50,763 nucleotides of DNA from CAZPMC01 sp964587755 (GCA_964587755.1 CAZPMC010000014.1:1-50763); one strand, 5' to 3'. Shown: positions 42,884 through 50,763, counted from the stretch's first letter. Translations and numbers: made by a program. Notes: generated by a model from the sequence alone, not told the origin.

Positions 42884-44925
42884 TGGACATGAATCAGTAT
42901 CTGGATATCTTTATTGAGGAAAGCAAGGAACATTTACAAAGCCTAAATGAATGTCTTCTAAAAATGGAAATGGATCTGGAGGATGTGTCACTGGTTAATG
43001 AAATTTTCAGGGTAGCACACACACTAAAGGGCATGTCCGGAACGATGGGGTTTACAAGAATGGCCAGATTGACCCACGACATGGAAAATGTGCTCTCGGT
43101 ATTAAGAAGTGGCGAAATAAAAGTGCAACCACATCATATTGATATATTGTTTGAGTGCCTTGACGCACTGGAAAGCTATACAACGATGGTTGAAGAGACA
43201 CAGTCTGAGGGTCTGGAGGAAAATATAGGGTTAATTAACAAGCTGAAAAAGATAATAGGTGAAGACAGTCCAAAAGAAGAGCAGATCTCCCAGCCCGCAA
43301 CCGATATACTACAAGGGGCTTCCAATCTATATCTAAACGAATACGATATCAATGTGATAAATAAAGCTGCCGGAATGGGGAGCAATTCCTTTGAAATAAC
43401 AATAAGGTTAAATAAAGGCTGTGTTTTAAAATCCGCTAGATCCTTTATTATTTTTAAAGCCATTGAGAAATACGGTGAAATTATAAAATCCGAGCCTAAG
43501 GTACAGGATATTGAGGATGAAAAATTTGATTTTGAGTTCACCTTAGTTGTTCTTTCAGAAGAGGATGCAGAGGTTTTAAACAAAGAGCTCAATTCAATTG
43601 CTGAGGTTGATGAAGTAATTATCAGCTTGATAAAGGCTAAGGACAAAGACGCTGTTAAAACAAAGGGCTCCGCTGCATCCGCTGATAATGCCGCATCTGA
43701 CAAATTCGGCCCTGGGTCTGAAGACCATAGGGGTAAATTGAATGCCGGTACCGATATAGCATCCAAGAAGAGCAGGGTTGGTAAGACAGTTAGAGTTGAC
43801 ATAGGCAGACTTGACGTTCTTTTAAATCTTGTAAGTGAGCTTATTATTCAGAAAACCAGACTAGAAGGACTGGAGGGTATTGAAAGAACTCCCGAGTGCG
43901 TTGAGACATTGGAATACCTTGAGAAAATTACTTCAAGCCTTCATGATTCTGTGATGAAGGTCAGAATGGTGCCAGTTGAGACAGTATTTAACCGCTTCCC
44001 GAGAATGATAAGAGATCTTGGAAAAGAATTAGGAAAAGAAATATTACTGACCATGTCAGGTGAGGAAACTGAGCTTGACAGAACCGTAATAGATGAGATA
44101 GGCGATCCGTTGATACATTTATTGAGAAATTCCTGCGACCACGGAATTGAACCCGCTGAAACAAGAGTGGCAGCCGGCAAGCCAAAAGCCGGTAATGTTG
44201 CCCTTCGCGCATATCAGGAAGGCAGTAACGTAGTAATTGAGGTGGAAGACGACGGTGGCGGAATCGATACTGAAAGCGTTCTTAGTAAGGCCATCCAAAG
44301 AGGAATTGTTGACAAGGAATCGGCTACAACCCTTTCCCAGAAGGAAATAATAAACTTTCTTTTCTTGCCAAGCTTTAGCACTGCGGAAAAGGTAACAGAT
44401 GTATCAGGCAGAGGTGTCGGCCTTGATGTTGTCCGCAGTAAAATAGAAGATGTCGGAGGCAGCGTTGAGGTAGAATCCGAGTATGGTGTAGGTAGCAAGT
44501 TCATCATAAGACTTCCGCTTACTCTGGCAATAATCCAGGCTCTGCTTGTTCAGGTAGGAAATGAAAAATACGCTATTCAGCTAAGCTCGATTCAAAAGAT
44601 TTCCAACTTTGAACCAGACGATGTTAAAATGGTGCAAAAGCAGGAGGTAATCCTTTATAGGGATTCAATCATCCCGATTGTAAGACTTGATAAGATACTT
44701 AATGTTCCCAAAGGAGAAGATGAACCCAAAGCCCTAAAACTGGTAGTTGTTAAAAAAGGAGAAAGGCTTACGGGCTTCGTAGTTGATAAAATACTTGGAC
44801 AGCGTGAGATAGTACAAAAATCCTTGGGAAAAATGCTGGCAGGAGTCAAAGGAATTACCAGCGCGACAATACTTGGTGACGGTAATGTTGCACTTATTCT
44901 TGATATAAACGCATTGGCGCATTGA
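42883..44925 (+). CDS. cheA: chemotaxis histidine kinase CheA
   Basis: Central chemotaxis kinase. P1 HPt domain with phospho-His46 (FRVAHTLKGMSGTMG), a P2-like region about residues 150-260, P3 dimerisation near 300-350, P4 ATPase with N box (LLRNSCDHGIE), G1 (VEDDGGGID) and G2 (SGRGVGLDVV), and a P5 CheW-like domain at the end. 680 aa. It is coupled to cheB by a one-base overlap. Confidence 0.97.
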   Translation: MDMNQYLDIFIEESKEHLQSLNECLLKMEMDLEDVSLVNEIFRVAHTLKGMSGTMGFTRMARLTHDMENVLSVLRSGEIKVQPHHIDILFECLDALESYTTMVEETQSEGLEENIGLINKLKKIIGEDSPKEEQISQPATDILQGASNLYLNEYDINVINKAAGMGSNSFEITIRLNKGCVLKSARSFIIFKAIEKYGEIIKSEPKVQDIEDEKFDFEFTLVVLSEEDAEVLNKELNSIAEVDEVIISLIKAKDKDAVKTKGSAASADNAASDKFGPGSEDHRGKLNAGTDIASKKSRVGKTVRVDIGRLDVLLNLVSELIIQKTRLEGLEGIERTPECVETLEYLEKITSSLHDSVMKVRMVPVETVFNRFPRMIRDLGKELGKEILLTMSGEETELDRTVIDEIGDPLIHLLRNSCDHGIEPAETRVAAGKPKAGNVALRAYQEGSNVVIEVEDDGGGIDTESVLSKAIQRGIVDKESATTLSQKEIINFLFLPSFSTAEKVTDVSGRGVGLDVVRSKIEDVGGSVEVESEYGVGSKFIIRLPLTLAIIQALLVQVGNEKYAIQLSSIQKISNFEPDDVKMVQKQEVILYRDSIIPIVRLDKILNVPKGEDEPKALKLVVVKKGERLTGFVVDKILGQREIVQKSLGKMLAGVKGITSATILGDGNVALILDINALAH

Positions 44926-44941
44926 GAAAGGAGGCCTTCTA

Positions 44942-45397
44942 ATGGCTAATTACAGTATTCAGGGCACTAGGAGATATTTAGGCTTAAAGCTTGGTACCGA
45001 AGAGTACGGAATTGAAATTTTAAAGATAACAACTATAATCGAAAAGAAAATGGATATAACCAGAGTTCCTAATACACCGTTTTATATAAAAGGAGTTATT
45101 AATCTACGAGGTGAAATTATTCCCATAATGAGCCTGAGACAACGATTTGGTCTGGCTGATGACGTTTTTGGTGAGGATACAAGGATTATAATAATCAATA
45201 TTGATGAAATGTCAGTAGGGTTAATTGCTGATTCTGTTACTGAGGTTTTGGGTATTAATGACGAGATGATTGATAATGTCGGAAATATAGCTTCAGAGGT
45301 TTCAAATGAATTTTTGCTTGGCATAGCAAGATATAATGGCAGAATTATTAACTTATTGAATCTTGAAAATTTAGTAGCATTGGAAAGCTCCATATAA
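44942..45397 (+). CDS. cheW: chemotaxis coupling protein CheW
   Basis: Links receptors to CheA. A single CheW SH3-like domain contains YGIEILKITTIIEKKMDITRVPNTP-type and KGVINLRGEIIPIMSLRQRF motifs. 151 aa. A strong AAAGGAGG precedes the ATG, 16 bases after the cheA stop. Confidence 0.95.
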   Translation: MANYSIQGTRRYLGLKLGTEEYGIEILKITTIIEKKMDITRVPNTPFYIKGVINLRGEIIPIMSLRQRFGLADDVFGEDTRIIIINIDEMSVGLIADSVTEVLGINDEMIDNVGNIASEVSNEFLLGIARYNGRIINLLNLENLVALESSI

Positions 45398-45426
45398 TCC
45401 GATTGGCCGAAGGTGAGGAGATTTGT

Positions 45427-46044
45427 ATGATAAAAGGTATAGACGAGCTAAATAATATGCAGCTAGATGTTTTGCAGGAAATAGGAAACATTGGGGCGGG
45501 AAGTGCCGCAACAGCCATGGCTAAAATGCTGGACAACAAAGTAGATATGAAAGTACCGGTTGCAAAGATTCTTGAATTTAAGGATATTAGTGAAATTTTA
45601 GGCGGGGCGGAGTTAACCGTAGTGGGGATTTTACTTCAAATAAGCGGTGATCTTACCGGATATATCATGTTTATACTTCAAAAGGAAGCAGCATCATCAT
45701 TAGTAAACATGCTAATGAGAAGACAATCAGACCCCTCTGATGAATTTAGTGAAATTGATATTTCTGCTCTTAAGGAAATCGGAAACATTATGGCAAGCTC
45801 ATACCTGTCAGCTTTATCAACTCTTACAAATCTCCGGATTAAACCATCGGTACCTGAGCTTGCAATTGACATGGCAGGAGCTATATTAAGTGTCCCTGCA
45901 ATTCAGTTTGGTAAGGTAGGGGATACGGCGCTTTACATTGAAACAGAGTTTTTAGATGGATATAAACGAATTCTGGGCGAGTTTTTTCTTATACCGGACA
46001 TTGAGACCTATGATGTCTTACTTAAGGCTTTAGGAGTAATATAA
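45427..46044 (+). CDS. cheC: CheY-P phosphatase CheC
   Basis: Removes phosphate from CheY-P and binds CheD. Both active-site signatures of form [DS]-x3-E-x2-N-x22-P are complete (DVLQEIGN and SALKEIGN, each followed by Pro at the right distance). 205 aa from ATG 45427, with GGTGAGGAG just upstream. An in-frame start at 45403 would overlap that RBS. It precedes cheD, its partner, by 3 bases. Confidence 0.95.
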   Translation: MIKGIDELNNMQLDVLQEIGNIGAGSAATAMAKMLDNKVDMKVPVAKILEFKDISEILGGAELTVVGILLQISGDLTGYIMFILQKEAASSLVNMLMRRQSDPSDEFSEIDISALKEIGNIMASSYLSALSTLTNLRIKPSVPELAIDMAGAILSVPAIQFGKVGDTALYIETEFLDGYKRILGEFFLIPDIETYDVLLKALGVI

Positions 46045-46047
46045 AAA

Positions 46048-46533
46048 ATGAATAATCTTATCAAGGTTGGAATGGCTGATTTACAATCCGCAAGGCATCC
46101 ATGCTTAATTACTACACTGGGGCTGGGATCCTGTGTTGGAATAGCTCTGTATGAGCCAGTAAAAAAAGTAGTTGGACTTGCCCATATAATGCTGCCATCC
46201 AGCAAGCATGCAAGGAACAATATAAATATTGCCAAATTCGCAGATACAGCTATATTTAAATTAGTTGATGACATGGCAGCTCTTGGTGCGGCAAAATCAA
46301 AAATTGTTGCAAAATTAGCAGGAGGTGCCCAGATGTTTTCCTTTAATGATACATCTGAGATAATGCGCATAGGCATGCGGAATGTAATCGCATCAAAGGT
46401 GGTACTCGGTCAGCTTAAAATACCGATTCTGGCAGAGGATACCGGTGGCAACTACGGTAGGACCATTGTATTAAATTCCGAAAACGGAATGCTTACAATA
46501 AAGACAATTGGACATGGAGTAAAGGAGATTTGA
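46048..46533 (+). CDS. cheD: chemoreceptor glutamine deamidase CheD
   Basis: Deamidates receptor glutamines and is held by CheC. The catalytic residues align with T. maritima CheD: T23, C29 and H46 in TTLGLGSCVGIALYEP and VGLAHIMLPSS. GGAQMF and GGNYGRTIVLN-type segments complete the family pattern. 161 aa. It starts 3 bases after cheC. Confidence 0.95.
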   Translation: MNNLIKVGMADLQSARHPCLITTLGLGSCVGIALYEPVKKVVGLAHIMLPSSKHARNNINIAKFADTAIFKLVDDMAALGAAKSKIVAKLAGGAQMFSFNDTSEIMRIGMRNVIASKVVLGQLKIPILAEDTGGNYGRTIVLNSENGMLTIKTIGHGVKEI

Positions 46534-46536
46534 GGA

Positions 46537-46956
46537 ATGGAGCGCATCTACAAGCTACCTTTGATGTTAGGGTTTTTAGCTGCTCTGGCAGGAGGCATAG
46601 CAGGTTACGCGTCAGGAATGGCAAGCAGTGAGATTTATATACGTATGGCTGTTATGATGGTAGCTTTTTTTGTGTTAGGTCTATACATAAGAAATAACAT
46701 TATATCCGTAAAAAAGGAAGTTAGAGAAAAGCTGATAAATGATGCGTTGAAGGGAATAGAAGAGTCAAAAAAGCAAAAAGTGAAAGACAAAGAGCAAATA
46801 CTGCCTAAAATGAGCAGTAGTACATCACAGAGCAATACCGGCCAGATGTCATCAGATGGGCAAGGTGAGGCAGGGCTGGAAATAGATGAGAATGAGGATG
46901 ACGATTTTAAGCCGTTGCATGTTAGCAAAGCAATTAGATCAAAAATTTCAGATTAG
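46537..46956 (+). CDS. uncharacterised membrane protein between cheD and sigD
   Basis: I do not recognise a named family. The 139-aa protein has two membrane segments (about residues 8-26 and 32-52), then a basic stretch, a Ser/Gln-rich low-complexity part and an acidic segment (EIDENEDDDFKPLHV) ending KAIRSKISD. It starts 3 bases after cheD with TGAGGA upstream and is followed by sigD after 22 bases, so it is part of the operon. A motility role is inferred from position only. Confidence 0.7.
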   Translation: MERIYKLPLMLGFLAALAGGIAGYASGMASSEIYIRMAVMMVAFFVLGLYIRNNIISVKKEVREKLINDALKGIEESKKQKVKDKEQILPKMSSSTSQSNTGQMSSDGQGEAGLEIDENEDDDFKPLHVSKAIRSKISD

Positions 46957-46978
46957 CATTTAGTATCGGGGGATTCCA

Positions 46979-47749
46979 ATGCAAGTTACCAATGATAAAC
47001 AATTTAGCTTATGGAAGCAATACAGTGAAACTAAAGATTTGGCAATAAGAGAAGCTCTGATTTTAGAGTACGCTCATCTTGTCAAACTAGTTGCTGGAAG
47101 GCTCAATATTTATTTTGGCTCAAATATTGAGTACGATGATCTCATTGGCTTTGGAGTTTTTGGACTCATTGATGCAATTGACAAATTTGATATAAGTAAA
47201 GGTGTGAAATTTGAAACATATGCTTCTTTGAGAATAAGAGGCGCTATAATCGACAGCATCCGTGAATTAGATTGGGTACCAAGGTCATTAAGGCAGAAGA
47301 ACAAAGAGTTGGAGAAGGCATACAGGGAACTTGAAAATACTCTCGGACGTTCTGCTACTGACAGTGAAATAGCACAAAAGCTTGGTATATCACTAAAGGA
47401 ATTCAACAAGCTGATTAATGAAGTCAATGTCGCTTCTATGGTGTCCCTGGAAGACTTTTTAGAGCAGAATTACGAGATAGATACAGATGTTCAGAATGGA
47501 ACAAACCCCAATAGTCCTGAGAGAGAAGCCGAGTTAAATGAGCTGAAAGATATTTTAGGGGATTCTATAGATAAATTGCCTGAAAAAGAAAGAACAGTCC
47601 TCACCTTGTACTACTATGAAGATTTGACTTTAAAGGAAATTAGTGCAATAATGAAGGTATCTGAATCAAGGATATCACAACTTCATACAAAAGCAATTAT
47701 GCGTTTGAGGGGCAAACTATCAAAGCATAAATCTCTGATAAACGAATGA
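46979..47749 (+). CDS. sigD: flagellar sigma factor sigma-D (FliA/WhiG type)
   Basis: Sigma-28-type factor for late flagellar, chemotaxis and autolysin genes. Region 2 contains EYAHLVKLVAGRLNIYFG, EYDDLIGFGVFGLIDAIDKFD and FETYASLRIRGAIIDSIRELDW. Region 4 is LKEISAIMKVSESRISQLHTKA. 256 aa. GGGGGAT precedes the ATG. No flgM anti-sigma gene is in the window. Confidence 0.95.
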   Translation: MQVTNDKQFSLWKQYSETKDLAIREALILEYAHLVKLVAGRLNIYFGSNIEYDDLIGFGVFGLIDAIDKFDISKGVKFETYASLRIRGAIIDSIRELDWVPRSLRQKNKELEKAYRELENTLGRSATDSEIAQKLGISLKEFNKLINEVNVASMVSLEDFLEQNYEIDTDVQNGTNPNSPEREAELNELKDILGDSIDKLPEKERTVLTLYYYEDLTLKEISAIMKVSESRISQLHTKAIMRLRGKLSKHKSLINE

Positions 47750-47798
47750 CTATATACGCAGACGAATTCATATTTGAACTTATTAGGGGGTTGCACTT

Positions 47799-49424
47799 TT
47801 GGACGGAATAAAGGATAGTAGCCATGATATTAACGAGGGTTTTTTTCAAATATCATTCCAAAAAGACGGTGTTTATCTGACCGTATTCCCGCCTGTAGGC
47901 CGCAGTAGGGCAGTACAGGTTAATGATGTCATAGACAAGCTTGCACGTAAAAAGGTAAGAAGTTTTAACAAGGATATAGTTGAAGCTGCTGTTAAAGCAG
48001 CAACCAAAGCTCCTGTTAAAATTGCAGAACCTCAGGAGGAATTAAAGATTGATGCGACGGCAAGTGTATTTATAACACCCGACAAAATGAAGGCGAGCGT
48101 ATCATTTACTCCTCCTGAAAACGGGCGAATGATGACTTTTGATGAAGTTTTGTCTGTTCTTAATGAGAATGGTGTAATATATGGCATTAATAAGGCTAAT
48201 ATTGAGGCGATTGTAAAATACCCCATATATGGTGAAATGATAACAGTTGCTGAGGGGACTCCGCCAATAAACGGACAAAACGGAAAAATTGAATTTCATT
48301 TTGATTTAAATAAACAGTCAAAGCCTACCATACTTGAGGATGGACGGGTGGATTTCAGAGAGCTGAACCTTATTGAATGCGTCGCTGAAGGGCAGAAGCT
48401 TTGTACTCTTATTCCTCCAACTGCAGGGACTCCGGGAAAAACTGTTTTAGGAACAGATGTACCCGCAGCAAATGGAAAGCCTGCTGTTTTGCCCAAGGGA
48501 CGAAACGTCAGTCCGTCGGAGGATGGATTGACACTACTTGCAAATATAAGTGGCCAGGTAAGTTATCAGGATGGAAAAGTCCATGTATTTTCTACTTATG
48601 AGGTACCTGCGGATGTTGATAATTCCACTGGAAATATAAACTTTGTTGGGCATGTATTGGTTAGGGGAAATGTACTTTCTGGCTTTTCTATTGAGGCAGG
48701 CGGAAATGTAGAAGTTTGGGGCGTTGTTGAAGGTGCAACAATAAAAGCCGGCGGAGATATTATCCTTCGAAGAGGAATGTCAGGAATGGGTAAAGGGATA
48801 CTTATCAGTGGCGGCGATATTATAGCCAGATTTATTGAAAACAGCAATGTACAAGCACAAAACAATATTAAGTCCGAAGCCATTATGCACAGCAACGTTA
48901 AATGTGGAAACAAGCTTGAGCTCTCTGGCAAGAAAGGATTGCTTGTTGGAGGCACAACAAAAGTCGGCAAGGAAATAGTGGCTAAGGTAATTGGTTCATA
49001 TTTGGCAACTGTTACGGATATAGAGGTTGGTGTGGATCCAACATTGAGAGAACGCTATAAAAATCTAAAAGATGAAATATCTACAATGGAGACTGACCTT
49101 AGAAAAGCAGAGCAGGCTATTACACTGCTCAAAAAGCTGGAGATGATGGGAGCCCTTACTCCGGAAAAGCAGGAGATAATGGCTAAAAGCGTAAGAACAA
49201 GGCTGTTTTTTACAAACAAGCTAAATGAATATAAGGCAGAAGTTGCTTCTATAGAGGGACAGCTCCAACAGGAAGCATACGGAAAGGTAAGAGCATATAA
49301 TTACATTTATCCCGGCACAAAGGTAGCAATCGGTTCATGTCTTATGTATGTGAGAGAAAATCTGCAGTATTGTACTTTATACCGGGATGGGGCTGATATC
49401 CGGGTAGGACCGATTGACAAGTGA
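47799..49424 (+). CDS. DUF342/FapA-family protein
   Basis: A 541-aa protein. An N-terminal FapA-like domain (residues about 70-230, with VYGINKANIEAIVK-like and GTPPINGQNGKIEFHF segments) is followed by a right-handed beta-helix region, rich in GG(N/D)(V/I) repeats such as AGGNVEVWGVVEGATIKAGG. A coiled coil (residues about 420-510) and a beta end follow. The family is polymer- or scaffold-like and its function in motility is not established. TTG 47799 start has AGGGGG 8 bases upstream. It is 49 bases after sigD. Confidence 0.82.
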   Translation: MDGIKDSSHDINEGFFQISFQKDGVYLTVFPPVGRSRAVQVNDVIDKLARKKVRSFNKDIVEAAVKAATKAPVKIAEPQEELKIDATASVFITPDKMKASVSFTPPENGRMMTFDEVLSVLNENGVIYGINKANIEAIVKYPIYGEMITVAEGTPPINGQNGKIEFHFDLNKQSKPTILEDGRVDFRELNLIECVAEGQKLCTLIPPTAGTPGKTVLGTDVPAANGKPAVLPKGRNVSPSEDGLTLLANISGQVSYQDGKVHVFSTYEVPADVDNSTGNINFVGHVLVRGNVLSGFSIEAGGNVEVWGVVEGATIKAGGDIILRRGMSGMGKGILISGGDIIARFIENSNVQAQNNIKSEAIMHSNVKCGNKLELSGKKGLLVGGTTKVGKEIVAKVIGSYLATVTDIEVGVDPTLRERYKNLKDEISTMETDLRKAEQAITLLKKLEMMGALTPEKQEIMAKSVRTRLFFTNKLNEYKAEVASIEGQLQQEAYGKVRAYNYIYPGTKVAIGSCLMYVRENLQYCTLYRDGADIRVGPIDK

Positions 49425-49464
49425 CAAGTTTCTAAGCAGCCAATGCTGGCAAGGAAGTGATATT

Positions 49465-49788
49465 TTGTCCATAAAACCTATTGACTTTCAGGTTATGATG
49501 CCAAGAACGGTTGATGCTGCAAAGGCTACAAGTGATGTTGCACAAAGAAATATATTGCATCAGGAGCAGCAGGCGTATGTCACCCGCCAAAAATCAGAGG
49601 ATGAATTGAGGCAGGTTTATTCACATGACCAAACTCATAATGTCAGAATATCCGAAAAACAAAGGGATAATCAAGAAAAAGGTCAAAAAAAAGATAAATC
49701 AAAAGAAAAACCCGGAGAAAAGAAGGAAAATAGTTCTAATAAGTTGAATAATAAACTAAATACTAGTACAATAGATATTAAAATATAG
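49465..49788 (+). CDS. uncharacterised charged protein of the sigD tail region
   Basis: A 107-aa soluble protein with no recognised domain. The N-terminus SIKPIDFQVMMPRTVDAAKA looks conserved-like. The remainder is helical, then strongly Lys/Glu/Asn-rich and probably disordered. TTG 49465 is chosen because AAGGAAGTGAT lies just before it. The frame is open back to 49414, overlapping the DUF342 gene by 11 bases, but the extra residues look non-coding. The short motif PIDFQVMMP may be a docking peptide. Confidence 0.6.
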   Translation: MSIKPIDFQVMMPRTVDAAKATSDVAQRNILHQEQQAYVTRQKSEDELRQVYSHDQTHNVRISEKQRDNQEKGQKKDKSKEKPGEKKENSSNKLNNKLNTSTIDIKI

Positions 49789-49807
49789 CTTAATACAAAA
49801 GAAAAAT

Positions 49808-49836
49808 AATTGCCTTTTCTGTTCCGTTAGGCAATT
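49808..49836 (+). repeat. 7-bp inverted repeat before the SwrB-like gene
   Basis: AATTGCC (49808-49814) and GGCAATT (49830-49836) flank a 15-base loop. No T run follows on the + strand. It may be a weak attenuator or processing hairpin. Confidence 0.4.
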
Positions 49837-49849
49837 AAATTGAGGTGTT

Positions 49850-50428
49850 ATGATGGACGGGTTTTACATAAGCTTAATTTTCCTGGGAATACTTTTAGTT
49901 CTATTCTCTCTTATTCTTGTATTTTTCGATAAAAGAAAATCTTTCGGTTTCATGAAAAGCTATGAGAAAAAAAAGCAGGAGCTCATTGAAATAATCAATG
50001 ATGCAGAATTGATGATTGAGGAGCTAAATAAGTTTTCCGATTATATCGTCAATCAAATGGACTTAAAAAATGAAGAGCTTTCAAGAAATCTCTCCGATGC
50101 TGAAAAGAGAATAGACAAAATTAATGATAAGTTAAAGCCTGGCGGGCTTGAATCTTCCACTCAGCCTGTGCAGGAGGAAATCATAACAGAGGCTGTAGCT
50201 GCAAACAGCGGAATCATAAATACGGTTGAAGCCTCTACAGCTTATTTGAAGCACTCAGGAACGACCCACCATGGAAATGTGAAAAAGGCTGATAAGATTA
50301 TTCCGATAAAAAATAAATATTCCGAGGTTATAAGACTTTCCGGAGAAGGTATTAAGAATGCGGATATTGCCCAAAGGCTTAACATTGGAAAAGGCGAGGT
50401 TGAGTTGATTTTAGGCTTAAGAAAATAA
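49850..50428 (+). CDS. membrane-anchored coiled-coil/HTH protein (DUF6115-like, possibly SwrB analogue)
   Basis: 192 aa. One membrane helix near the N-terminus (residues about 5-26), a long coiled coil (about 40-95, KKKQELIEIINDAELMIEEL), a variable linker, and a C-terminal helix-turn-helix-like motif (EVIRLSGEGIKNADIAQRLN then IGKGEVELILGLRK). Size, topology and position soon after sigD recall B. subtilis SwrB, an activator of flagellar export assembly. I infer analogy from these features only. GAGGTG lies just before ATG 49850. Confidence 0.7.
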   Translation: MMDGFYISLIFLGILLVLFSLILVFFDKRKSFGFMKSYEKKKQELIEIINDAELMIEELNKFSDYIVNQMDLKNEELSRNLSDAEKRIDKINDKLKPGGLESSTQPVQEEIITEAVAANSGIINTVEASTAYLKHSGTTHHGNVKKADKIIPIKNKYSEVIRLSGEGIKNADIAQRLNIGKGEVELILGLRK

Positions 50429-50452
50429 CGTCTTTGCAAAGGAAGAGTTTAA

Positions 50453-50638
50453 ATGAGTAATTTTAATGTAAAGAGTATAATATTGGGGATTGGTATAGGT
50501 ATTATCATAACGGCGACTGTCAGCTTAATCTATGAGTCGGGAAAGGACCCTTTTAAAAATCTGACGAAGCAGCAGATTATCAGTGAAGCTGAAAAATATG
50601 GGATGGTACAGGGATTTTCATTGACAAATGATAATTAA
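50453..50638 (+). CDS. small single-pass membrane protein
   Basis: A 61-aa protein with one hydrophobic segment (about residues 8-27, IILGIGIGIIITATVSLIY) and a short polar tail (LTKQQIISEAEKYGMVQGF) that resembles an ElaB- or MltG-end-type helical motif without a clear match. AAGGAAGAG lies about 6 bases before the ATG. It is 24 bases after the previous gene. The promoter of tRNA-Leu begins inside its last codons. Confidence 0.65.
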   Translation: MSNFNVKSIILGIGIGIIITATVSLIYESGKDPFKNLTKQQIISEAEKYGMVQGFSLTNDN

Positions 50639-50650
50639 CTGTTGTATAAT
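50621..50650 (+). promoter_or_regulatory. sigma-A promoter of tRNA-Leu
   Basis: Perfect TTGACA (50621-50626), an 18-base spacer and perfect TATAAT (50645-50650) lie 27 bases before the tRNA. The -35 overlaps the 3' end of the 61-aa gene. Confidence 0.88.
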
Positions 50651-50677
50651 TCTCTTTGCATAAACAAAAGCACTCTT

Positions 50678-50761
50678 GCCGAAGTGATGGAATTGGCAGA
50701 CGTAGTGGACTCAAAATCCACCGGTAGCAATACCGTGCCGGTTCGAGTCCGGCCTTCGGCA
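50678..50761 (+). tRNA. tRNA-Leu (anticodon CAA)
   Basis: Acceptor GCCGAAG pairs with CTTCGGC, the anticodon stem GTGGA/TCCAC encloses loop CTCAAAA (anticodon CAA), and there is a long variable arm and a T arm with GGTTCGAGTCC. 84 bases with discriminator A; CC of the 3' CCA is at the window edge. Confidence 0.96.
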
Positions 50762-50763
50762 CC

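Noticed and set aside
43176..43802. 208-codon open frame on the - strand
   Set aside because: It is antisense to cheA, Ser/Leu-rich in the way of shadow frames, without RBS or promoter.
49808..49836. Rho-independent terminator before the SwrB-like gene
   Set aside because: The stem is only seven pairs with a 15-base loop and lacks a T run on the + strand.

Overview
The window looks like a chromosomal core segment of an endospore-forming, motile, low-GC Firmicute of the class Clostridia. This is inferred from the AT-rich composition, the strong Shine-Dalgarno sites, the spoIIGA-sigE-sigG block and the gram-positive FliY/CheC/CheD-type chemotaxis set. Gene order is most like the cluster III clostridia (Ruminiclostridium / Clostridium thermocellum relatives). 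All protein genes are on the + strand. I see no phage, insertion sequence, CRISPR array or other mobile element.

Layout. (1) 1-57: partial tRNA-Lys on the - strand with its own promoter. (2) 253-3401: degS-degU two-component pair, then a homocysteine methyltransferase-like gene. (3) 3418-4353: a murA lacking its first quarter, abutting the methyltransferase gene. This is the clearest anomaly in the window. (4) 4377-8050: division genes ftsQ (divIB), sbp, ftsA, ftsZ. (5) 8138-10854: sporulation sigma genes spoIIGA-sigE-sigG, with a Spo0A-type promoter, a sigma-F-type promoter and a probable RNA lock on the sigG ribosome-binding site. (6) 10941-18013: ylmC, nrdR, comM, dprA, topA, trmFO. (7) 18211-47749: one very long flagellar/chemotaxis cluster: flgB-flgC-fliE-fliF-fliG-fliH-fliI-fliJ-ylxF-fliK-flgD-(TIGR02530)-flgE, flbD-fliL-fliM-fliY-cheY-fliO-fliP-fliQ-fliR-flhB-flhA, flhF-flhG-ycgR-cheB-cheA-cheW-cheC-cheD-(139-aa membrane protein)-sigD. 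(8) 47799-50638: four tail genes: a DUF342/FapA-type protein, two uncharacterised proteins (one SwrB-like in architecture) and a 61-aa membrane protein. (9) 50678-50761: tRNA-Leu(CAA) with a consensus promoter.

How it works together. The fla/che cluster supplies the rod, MS ring, switch, export gate, ATPase complex, hook and hook cap, the CheA/W/Y/B signalling core with the CheC/CheD/FliY adaptation and dephosphorylation branch, a PilZ c-di-GMP brake (YcgR) and sigma-D for late genes. Perfect Spo0A-box cores (TGTCGAA) lie downstream of candidate promoters in both larger intergenic gaps of the cluster (before flgB and before flbD). Together with the Spo0A-like boxes at spoIIGA they suggest a direct switch from motility to sporulation. 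motAB, cheR, codY, flagellin and hook-associated genes are not in this window.

No wholly new system is evident. The points most worth a second look are the truncated methyltransferase/murA junction, the sigG translational lock, the paired hairpins before flgE, the hairpin/promoter/0A-box cluster before flbD, a triple repeat in FlgD, and the uncharacterised proteins flanking sigD.
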